In this document: piece by piece, positions 1-4,777 of the stretch
Layout: every line of letters begins with the position of its first letter
Position numbering within the stretch: position 1 is the first letter of the stretch
Assembly (NCBI GenBank): GCA_947452875.1
Contig: CANGEZ010000177.1
Coordinates: 1-5,209 of the forward strand
DNA from: Chitinophagaceae bacterium
GTDB lineage: Bacteria; Bacteroidota; Bacteroidia; Chitinophagales; Chitinophagaceae
DNA: 5,209 bases
Direction: 5' to 3'
Translations under genes and position numbers: made by a program
The notes under the pieces: generated by a model
What the model saw: only the letters and a program-made list of their open reading frames with translations
Database searches by the model: none
Told to the model about the DNA's origin: nothing

Positions 1-117
1 AATAAGAAAGTGGCGGTTAGCTCCGAGCAAACGCAGCATCTTTTTCATAAACCTCTGCGCAAACTCTATTTTCTCTACTCCTCCGCGGTAAAAAATTCGT
101 GCATTCGTGGTTAACCA
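1..117. repeat. Degenerate intergenic repeat, copy 1
   Basis: This segment matches 224-329 in the same order of words. Shared blocks are AATAAG-AAGTGGC, TTAGC-CCGAGCAA, CTCTGCG-AA, CTCCGCG and ATTCGTG-ATTCGTGGTTA, separated by diverged spacers of slightly different length. The offset is 223 bases at the left end and 211 at the right, so the copies differ by small indels. Words such as ATTCGTGGTTA and CTCCGCGGTAA recur in intergenic DNA of many Bacteroidetes; that is general knowledge, not a search result. The left edge may be cut by the window. Function unknown. Confidence 0.7.
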
Positions 118-152
118 AATTTCACCGAAGGGGGAATAAAGAACATCAAAAA

Positions 153-191
153 AACTTCGTGGTACTTTCTGCCTTCGCGCCGTCGTGGCGG
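153..191. repeat. G+C-richer repeat word block between the two copies
   Basis: The stretch contains ACTTCGTGGTACTTTCTG followed by CCTTCGCGCCGTCGTGGCGG. It is clearly richer in G+C than its surroundings and shares the CTTCG/CGTGG vocabulary of the flanking repeat. It includes a small inverted repeat, CGCC (178-181) and GGCG (187-190) around GTCGT. It has no counterpart after copy 2, so it is either a third module of the repeat or the remnant of a longer unit. No coding frame or function is apparent. Confidence 0.45.
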
Positions 192-223
192 AAAAAATAA
201 ATAATAAGAAAGTAAAAATAAAT

Positions 224-329
224 AATAAGGAAGTGGCTATTAGCCCCGAGCAATTACAAATCATCTCTGCGAAATCTCAAAACACTCAATTCTCCGCGAT
301 AATCAATTCGTGAATTCGTGGTTATACCA
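224..329. repeat. Degenerate intergenic repeat, copy 2
   Basis: This is the second copy of the element at 1-117, with the same word order and orientation. A further truncated copy of its left-end word (AATAAGAAAGT) lies just before it at 203-213, giving a short stutter of AATAA-rich sequence between the copies. The right end, ATTCGTGAATTCGTGGTTA, differs from copy 1 mainly by one base (GAATT for GCATT). The terminator at 341-385 begins 12 bases beyond it. Confidence 0.7.
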
Positions 330-340
330 TCCGCTTGAGC

Positions 341-385
341 AAAAAAAAGGCCGTCTCGGATTTTTGAGACAGCCCTTTTAGTTTT
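341..385. terminator. Rho-independent terminator, probably bidirectional
   Basis: A hairpin is formed by GTCTC (353-357) and GAGAC (366-370) around an 8-base loop. One C/A mismatch follows, then GGC (349-351) pairs with GCC (372-374), and the flanking A and T runs extend the stem past a bulged C at 375. Read on the minus strand the stem is followed at once by T8 (341-348); read on the plus strand it is followed by CTTTTAGTTTTG. The minus-strand tail is better. It would be a second, backup stop for the kinase-regulator transcript, and it could also stop plus-strand transcripts entering from the left. Confidence 0.7.
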
Positions 386-493
386 GTTTATCTGGTTAAT
401 TCATAGTAATAATATCTTGAAAAGCATTATGCCTATTTGTAATTCTTCGCTAAGGTATAGTTAATGTGCAATTAAACATCAGAGGTTTAAACT

Positions 494-518
494 AAAAAAA
501 TGTAGTAATAGTACTACA
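494..518 (-). terminator. Hairpin terminator downstream of the regulator gene
   Basis: TGTAGTA (501-507) and TACTACA (512-518) form a perfect 7-bp inverted repeat around a 4-base loop. On the minus strand the stem is followed directly by T7 (494-500). It lies 112 bases beyond the response-regulator stop and is the first terminator-like structure the operon transcript would meet. The stem is AT-rich and therefore weak. The same dyad could instead be a protein-binding site, but the abutting T-run on only one side favours a terminator. Confidence 0.55.
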
Positions 519-535
519 CGTCGATATGGGGAAAT

Positions 536-573
536 GTTTGTTGTTTGTTGTTTATTGTTTGTTGTTTTTGTTG
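536..573. repeat. TTGTTTG microrepeat
   Basis: The stretch is almost entirely TTG and TTTG words (GTTTGTTGTTTGTTG, then TTTATTG, then GTTTGTTG, then TTTTTGTTG). On the minus strand it reads as CAACAAA-type words. It lies between the terminator hairpin and the 25-bp tandem repeat, in what should be the 3' untranslated part of the operon transcript. Replication slippage is the simplest origin. Confidence 0.7.
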
Positions 574-580
574 AGGAGTT

Positions 581-630
581 TATCCAGCATCTAGCCTATC
601 CAGCATATCCAGTATCTAGCCTATCCAGCA
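581..630. repeat. 25-bp tandem duplication touching the regulator stop codon
   Basis: Bases 581-605 and 606-630 are two head-to-tail copies of a 25-bp unit that differ at one base (C at 588, T at 613). Each unit is itself composite: TATCCAGCATCTAGCC followed by TATCCAGCA, so the word TATCCAG occurs four times. The array ends at 630, immediately beside the TAA stop of the regulator (631-633 on the plus strand), so it begins with the first base after the stop in the transcript. It is not translated unless the stop is read through. Confidence 0.85.
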
Positions 631-1260
631 TTACATCAACTTATTTTCAATACAATACAACGTGATATCGGTATTGTTTTTCAAATTCATCTTCACTAAA
701 ATTCTGGAGCGGTAGGTACTAACGGTGTTAATAGAAAGAATCATCGATTCGGCAATTTCGGAAAGTGATTTACCCGAGCCTAGTAATTGTAAAACTGTAA
801 ACTCTCTGTCGGACAACATTTGATGAAGTGGTTTATCATCATCTTTATCAACCATAGACGCTAGTTTCTCGGCCACATTTGCAGTGATGTATTTTTTTCC
901 GGTAAGCACTCTTTTTACAGCGGTTACCAATTCGTCGGGGGCCAAATCTTTACTCAAATAACCGGATCCACCGGCTTTTAAAACCCTTATGGCGTAATGG
1001 TCTTCGGAATGTATGCTCATGATCAACACCGGTAATTTTGGGTTGATTTGTTTGATTTGCGGAATGGCTTCCAACCCACTTCTGCCCGGCATAGATAAAT
1101 CACTGATGACAACATCCCATTCAGACTCCATGATTTTGCTAATCATAGCCTCTGCATTCGCTACTTCACCAATTTCTGAATCAGGAAACCCTTCACTCAA
1201 AATCTGCTGAATGCCTTTTCTAACAATAGCATGGTCGTCTGCAATTAATATTCTAATCAT
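631..1260 (-). CDS. NarL/FixJ-family response regulator (receiver + LuxR-type HTH)
   Basis: This is a 209-residue cytoplasmic DNA-binding response regulator, a normal length for the family. Residues 1-120 form the receiver domain: acidic pocket Asp8/Asp9, phosphoacceptor Asp54 in VISDLSMPG, conserved switch Ser82 in MSIH, and Lys104 in YLSKD. A short acidic linker (about 136-145, with DKDDD) leads to a LuxR/GerE helix-turn-helix at about 149-196, which starts LSDREFTVLQLLGSG and carries the recognition helix around INTVSTYRSRI. The single ATG start is consistent with the conserved N-terminus MIRILIADDH. It begins 11 bases after the stop of the histidine kinase, with no Shine-Dalgarno sequence in the gap, so the two are very likely cotranscribed and are a cognate pair. 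Phosphorylation at Asp54 should promote dimerisation and DNA binding. Target genes cannot be inferred from this window. Confidence 0.96.
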   Translation of the reverse strand: MIRILIADDHAIVRKGIQQILSEGFPDSEIGEVANAEAMISKIMESEWDVVISDLSMPGRSGLEAIPQIKQINPKLPVLIMSIHSEDHYAIRVLKAGGSGYLSKDLAPDELVTAVKRVLTGKKYITANVAEKLASMVDKDDDKPLHQMLSDREFTVLQLLGSGKSLSEIAESMILSINTVSTYRSRILVKMNLKNNTDITLYCIENKLM

Positions 1261-1271
1261 GGTTTGTAAAA

Positions 1272-4124
1272 TTAATCATCTAAGGGCAATTTTACCAATA
1301 CCATTACGCCTTCATTTTCTTTGCTGCTGATTTGATAACTACCACCTAGCATGATGGTTCTTTCTTTCATTCCCAATATGCCCAGCGATTTCTTTTTATT
1401 AATTTCCTTTTCATTGAATCCGATACCATTGTCGGTTATTGACATCACCAATAAATCATCTTCAATAGTCAACAAAGTGTTTACTGCTGTGGCTTTTGAA
1501 TGTCTTAATACATTGGTCAAACTTTCCTGAAATATTCTGAAAATAGCAGTAGATTTTTCAGCATTGATTTTAGCATTTCCAAGATTGGTTGCAATGTCAG
1601 ATTTGATGTTGAATCTTTTTTGAAATTCATCACTTTGCCATTCCATAGCAGATACCAAACCCAAATCATCAAGCATGCTGGGCCTGAGTTGTGTGGCAAT
1701 TCTTCTTACATTCTTCACGGTATCATCTATGAGAAACAAAGCATCTTTTAGCTTATTGCTTACTTCTATGTTTTCTGGTTTTATTTTTTTATTCAACCAG
1801 GAGATTTCCATTTTTAAGCCGGTAAGCTGTTGACCCAATTCATCATGAATTTCTCTGGCAATTCTGGTACGTTCTTCTTCTCTTACATTTTGAAGATGGG
1901 TGGCCAAATCACGAAGTTCTTTTTGTGTTTTTACTTTTTCAGAAATATCAATACCTACGCCCATCATACAATCCTCGCCGTTATATTTTATGAAAATACC
2001 CGTAAAGTAAAAAGGAATTTTTTGATTGTCTTTCACCAATAAATCACCTTCCACATAATCAATACCTGATTTAAATACGTTGGCTATTTTCTCTGCGAAT
2101 AATGATCTTTGTTCTTCAGGAACAAAATTTACAGGACTAGCAGTTGATAACATTTGTTCATCTGTAAGACCTGTTATGTCAAGCAAATTTTTATTCCATC
2201 TGATATATTTACCCTCTTTATTGAACATATAAAATACACCGGGCAAACTGTTGATCAGCACATCAGACATTTCTTTTTCATGAAGTATTTGCTCCTGTAT
2301 TTTTTTCTGTTCGGTGATATCTTGTATTGCTCCTAAAATTCTATATGGTTTACCTTCATCATTGTATAGTATCGTTTGTCTGTTGAATAAAACAATCCAT
2401 TTATTTTGGGAATTTAAAAAGCGGTACTCAGAAATCATTATTTCTTTTTTCTGAGCAAAAATATCAGGTAAAATTTCCATCCCTTTTTTTGCATCATCAG
2501 GGTGCATGCGTTCTATAAAGTATTCAAAATTGGATTTGTTTTCAGGCTTATTTTTTAATAATTGATAATACTTGTCATTACCCCAGATTTCATTTGTTGT
2601 CAAATCCCAATCCCAAATAGCATCGTTGGTTCCTTTTAAAATCAGTTCGAACCTGTTATTGAGTTCTTCCAATTTTATATTAGTGGTAATTATTATTGCT
2701 TCTTCTTCTTTACGAGAAGTGATTTCTCTGTAAAAAACAGAAACACCTGTTTCATCGGGATAAATCCAGTTTTCAAACCATTGGCCAGTTAATGCATATT
2801 TCAATTCGTTATGAATTTCTTTTCTTTCTTTTAAGACAGTTAGTAAGGCCTCATAAAATTCTGGACTTGATTTTTTTGGTGTATAGAACATTATATTTTT
2901 TCCTGTCATTTCCGATACACTAGAATTGTGTAATGCAGCGGCTTTTTCGTTTACAAAAACATAATTCAAGTCATTGTCAAAAGAAACAAACGCATCAGTT
3001 GTTCTTTCAAAAACAGTTTTAAGTTCAGCAACTTTTTTCTCGATTTCTGATTCCTGATTTTCTGTTAATTGTTGCAATTTATTTTCTGCTATCTTTTTAT
3101 CAGTAATATCTCTGATAATAGAAACCGTTCCTTTGTTGTTATTGCTTTCATCAAAAACAAGGGATGTGGACACGTTGGCATAAATGGTTCGGTTGTCTTT
3201 TGTGGTATATATGATATCACCGTTCCATCTGGTTTTTTCAGTAATTACATTTCTAATCTCTTCTAATGAATAATTTTCCGTCTTTGATTGTAATACCTCT
3301 TTTAATCTTTTGCCCATTACTTCCTGTTCTGTATAGCCAAATAATTTCTCGGCGTTTTTATTCCATGAGGTGATGAGATAATTATTGTCGGTGGTAATTA
3401 CAGGGTCATATAAATTACTGATGAGCGCGGAATTGAATTTAAGTAAGTTTTCTTTTTTAGTTTGTTCTTTAAATCCTTTATTGAAAACAATGTAAGTAAC
3501 AATGGAAGCAAATGTTAACAGTAAAAAAAACAGTAGGTGATTTTGAAATCTCTTAATGATTAAATGTTCATTTTCTTTGCTGTAATTATTAATTGTATTC
3601 AGCTGTTTATTGATCAAATGCTTTAATTGCTCATTGATGTTGTTCATCAGCAAGAGTTCTTCTTTTGGGGAGATAAGATTTGCTGTTGAGTCTTCGCCAT
3701 ATAATGTTCTTAAAGCAATAACTTTTTCAGAAAAAATGATTTTGTTTTTAATCAGCAGCAATAATTCATTTGTTTCTTTATCAAATGAACTCGTTGCAAA
3801 AGTTAATTTTAAAAAAGCCGTATCTTCTTTAATTTTTTGTACCCCATCATAATAAGAATTCAGAAAATCTTTATTCCCCGATATTACAAAACCTCGTTGT
3901 CCGCTTTCTATTGCTTTTATATGAATCGAAATATTTTGCAAGATTGTTAATTCAGACATGGTCTTTTTTAATCTCACGATATCATTATCGGCTTTTCTTA
4001 AATTGATATAAGAGCCCGTCAGCAAAATGATAAAGCCAAGTACAGAAAAGAAATAGACTATAAAAACACTCTTTCTGGTTTTGTTTAGATCCATTGAAGC
4101 TATTTGATTTGAATAATTGGTCAA
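1272..4124 (-). CDS. CHASE3 / four-PAS sensor histidine kinase (HisKA_3, NarX/DesK-like catalytic core)
   Basis: This membrane sensor kinase has 950 residues from the TTG start, or 940 from ATG at 4094. A first TM helix (about 20-40) precedes a CHASE3 sensor domain (about 42-190) with the family signature ESGQRGFVISG at 73-83; a second TM follows (about 196-214). Four PAS domains come next, at roughly 230-342, 370-470, 490-605 and 620-730; the third has the PAS_3-type pattern (DAIWDWDL, RMHPDD). A coiled coil (about 342-372) separates PAS1 from PAS2. The HisKA_3 domain carries the phosphoacceptor His760 in REIHDELGQ. The ATPase has an N box with Glu867 and Asn871 (QESLTNVLRHS), a G1 box DNGIGF (898-903) and a G2 box LGILGMKER (914-922). 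All catalytic motifs look intact. The start is uncertain: TTG at 4124 has no ribosome-binding site, whereas ATG at 4094 (MDLNKTRKS) leaves a usual short cytoplasmic tail before TM1 and seems likelier. Its partner is the regulator gene 11 bases downstream. The ligand is unknown. Confidence 0.95.
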   Translation of the reverse strand: MTNYSNQIASMDLNKTRKSVFIVYFFSVLGFIILLTGSYINLRKADNDIVRLKKTMSELTILQNISIHIKAIESGQRGFVISGNKDFLNSYYDGVQKIKEDTAFLKLTFATSSFDKETNELLLLIKNKIIFSEKVIALRTLYGEDSTANLISPKEELLLMNNINEQLKHLINKQLNTINNYSKENEHLIIKRFQNHLLFFLLLTFASIVTYIVFNKGFKEQTKKENLLKFNSALISNLYDPVITTDNNYLITSWNKNAEKLFGYTEQEVMGKRLKEVLQSKTENYSLEEIRNVITEKTRWNGDIIYTTKDNRTIYANVSTSLVFDESNNNKGTVSIIRDITDKKIAENKLQQLTENQESEIEKKVAELKTVFERTTDAFVSFDNDLNYVFVNEKAAALHNSSVSEMTGKNIMFYTPKKSSPEFYEALLTVLKERKEIHNELKYALTGQWFENWIYPDETGVSVFYREITSRKEEEAIIITTNIKLEELNNRFELILKGTNDAIWDWDLTTNEIWGNDKYYQLLKNKPENKSNFEYFIERMHPDDAKKGMEILPDIFAQKKEIMISEYRFLNSQNKWIVLFNRQTILYNDEGKPYRILGAIQDITEQKKIQEQILHEKEMSDVLINSLPGVFYMFNKEGKYIRWNKNLLDITGLTDEQMLSTASPVNFVPEEQRSLFAEKIANVFKSGIDYVEGDLLVKDNQKIPFYFTGIFIKYNGEDCMMGVGIDISEKVKTQKELRDLATHLQNVREEERTRIAREIHDELGQQLTGLKMEISWLNKKIKPENIEVSNKLKDALFLIDDTVKNVRRIATQLRPSMLDDLGLVSAMEWQSDEFQKRFNIKSDIATNLGNAKINAEKSTAIFRIFQESLTNVLRHSKATAVNTLLTIEDDLLVMSITDNGIGFNEKEINKKKSLGILGMKERTIMLGGSYQISSKENEGVMVLVKLPLDD

Positions 4125-4165
4125 CCTGGCTACTAATGTAATATTTTGCAGTAAATATTTCTAAT

Positions 4166-4180
4166 TGAATTTCGAATTCA
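4166..4180. promoter_or_regulatory. Perfect 6-3-6 dyad upstream of the kinase gene
   Basis: TGAATT and AATTCA flank TCG as a perfect inverted repeat inside the only gap (4125-4191) that can hold the promoter of the kinase-regulator operon. LuxR-type response regulators commonly bind short inverted repeats and often autoregulate, so this is a possible operator. AT-rich 6-mers form such dyads easily by chance, and I could not place a convincing Bacteroidetes -7/-33 promoter nearby. This is a weak suggestion. Confidence 0.2.
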
Positions 4181-4191
4181 GTTGTATTCAT

Positions 4192-4217
4192 AAAAAAACC
4201 CCGAAAAATCGGGGTTT
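4192..4217 (-). terminator. Strong hairpin terminator upstream of the kinase operon
   Basis: AAACCCCGA (4196-4204) pairs perfectly with TCGGGGTTT (4209-4217) around an AAAA loop. On the minus strand the stem runs into T7 (4192-4198), the classic intrinsic-terminator layout. It would stop minus-strand transcription coming from the tRNA/MarC side, so the kinase-regulator operon should have its own promoter in the roughly 70-100 bases between the terminator and the kinase start. The plus-strand tail is poorer (TTTAGTATTTT), so plus-strand use is less likely. Confidence 0.85.
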
Positions 4218-4338
4218 AGTATTTTGGCTTCGATTGTTATTTTTTTGAGTACATAGGAATTGGAAGCCTGGTTTTTTTCTTTAGGATTTGGATTGGGTTG
4301 TTGGTTGGTTTCAGAGATATTGGATATTTGTTTTTCTT

Positions 4339-4383
4339 GAATCAAAGATATGGTGCAGCAAATGCTGTGTCAAGCTTTGAATC
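4339..4383. repeat. Nested inverted repeat, possible weak RNA hairpin
   Basis: An outer pair, GAATCAAAG (4339-4347) and CTTTGAATC (4375-4383), matches at 8 of 9 positions. It encloses an inner pair, CAGCA (4356-4360) and TGCTG (4363-4367), with unpaired internal loops of 8 and 7 bases. No T-run follows on either strand, so it does not look like a terminator. A small structured RNA or a protein site is possible but unsupported. Confidence 0.25.
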
Positions 4384-4438
4384 TTGCTATTTGAAAAAAT
4401 CGGTTGAATTACTTGGTATGAGTAAGTGGAGATACGTA

Positions 4439-4512
4439 GGGGAAGGAGAAAAGAGGAATTGGGATTGAGGAATGAGGATTTGGGAATTAGGGATTGGGAA
4501 TTGGGAATGGGA
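4439..4512 (+). repeat. G-rich low-complexity tract with G-quadruplex potential
   Basis: The plus strand is a purine-rich run of GGGATT, GGGAATT and GAGGAAT words. From 4482 there are five GGG tracts (4482-4484, 4490-4492, 4496-4498, 4503-4505, 4509-4511) with loops of 5, 3, 4 and 3 bases, which satisfies the usual G3N1-7 quadruplex pattern. The G-rich strand is opposite to the direction of transcription of the neighbouring genes, so any structure would form in the DNA non-template strand for plus transcription rather than in the tRNA trailer RNA, which is C-rich. Confidence 0.65.
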
Positions 4513-4569
4513 TAGAACCTTTACCCTTATTTATTCCTAAGTTTCTTATTTTTTATTAATCATTTCTAG

Positions 4570-4641
4570 TGGCCTCGCCTAGAATCGAACTAGGATTTGG
4601 AGCTTCGGAAACTCTTGTACTATCCATTGTACTACGAGGCC
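4570..4641 (-). tRNA. tRNA-Arg (anticodon CCG)
   Basis: The minus strand folds into a complete cloverleaf. The acceptor stem is GGCCTCG with CGAGGCC (7 bp). The D arm is GTAC/GTAC with loop AATGGATA containing the conserved GG. The anticodon arm is AGAGT, loop TTCCGAA, GCTCC, with an A-C mismatch at the outermost pair. The variable loop is 4 bases, and the T arm is CCTAG/CTAGG with loop TTCGATT. The anticodon CCG (plus-strand bases 4606-4608) reads the Arg codon CGG. The discriminator base is A at 4570, and CCA is not encoded (CTAG follows), so CCA must be added enzymatically. No intron and no long variable arm. It lies between the MarC gene and the kinase operon on the same strand. Confidence 0.95.
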
Positions 4642-4642
4642 T

Positions 4643-4763
4643 AAAAAAAACTTTCGGCGTTTGGTGCTTGGCGTTAATTGTTCAGTTGATTATCTATTTC
4701 TGTTTGGAACATATGGGCTTTAAAATATTCTACATTTATAAACGAAAAACACCAAACGCCGAA
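4643..4763 (-). terminator. Repeat-derived long-loop inverted repeat ending in T8
   Basis: TTCGGCGTTTGGTG (4653-4666) and CACCAAACGCCGAA (4750-4763) are perfectly complementary over 14 bp, with 83 bases between them. On the minus strand the second arm runs within 2 bases into T8 (4643-4650). It begins 14 bases after the MarC stop codon and ends just before the tRNA 5' end. It could therefore end the MarC transcript, although the large loop is unusual for an intrinsic terminator. Both arms belong to a GGCGTTTGGTG-type degenerate repeat: GTTTGGTG occurs twice in the right arm region and GGCGTT twice in the left. Confidence 0.4.
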
Positions 4764-4777
4764 CACCAAACAAAAAT

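Larger units (their letters stand above)
1..630. other. Gene-free stretch downstream of the response regulator
   Basis: No convincing coding region is present on either strand. Reading left to right it holds two diverged copies of a degenerate repeat (1-117 and 224-329) with a related G+C-richer segment between them, a probably bidirectional hairpin terminator (341-385), about 110 bases of featureless AT-rich sequence, a minus-strand hairpin terminator (494-518), a TTGTTTG microrepeat (536-573) and a 25-bp tandem duplication (581-630). Any gene to the left of the window would have to end before base 1. I see no RNA gene here. Confidence 0.75.
4218..4569. other. Gene-free gap between the tRNA and the kinase operon
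   Basis: No coding region of credible length or composition is visible on either strand. The left half is T/G-rich with words such as TTGGATTGGG and TTGGTTGG. The middle holds a weak nested inverted repeat (4339-4383). The right part is the G-rich tract at 4439-4512, followed by an AT-rich run up to the 3' end of the tRNA. The stretch would be the 3' trailer of the tRNA transcript, ending at the terminator at 4192-4217. Confidence 0.65.

Noticed and set aside
1..329. CRISPR array or insertion sequence
   Set aside because: The copies are few, diverged and unequally spaced, with no short constant repeat/spacer pattern, no terminal inverted repeats and no transposase.
1517..3852. Several plus- and minus-strand frames of 60-80 codons inside the kinase gene
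   Set aside because: All lie within the intact kinase frame, which has recognisable domains throughout, and none has an independent start context or family resemblance.
3985..4191. Minus-strand frame of 68 codons starting just after the hairpin terminator and overlapping the kinase start in another frame
   Set aside because: It lies mostly inside the kinase coding sequence in a different frame, resembles no family I know, and has no ribosome-binding site. It reads as a shadow frame.
4570..4641. tRNA gene as an integration (att) site for a mobile element
   Set aside because: No integrase gene, no direct repeat of the tRNA 3' end and no foreign-looking cargo are present in the window.
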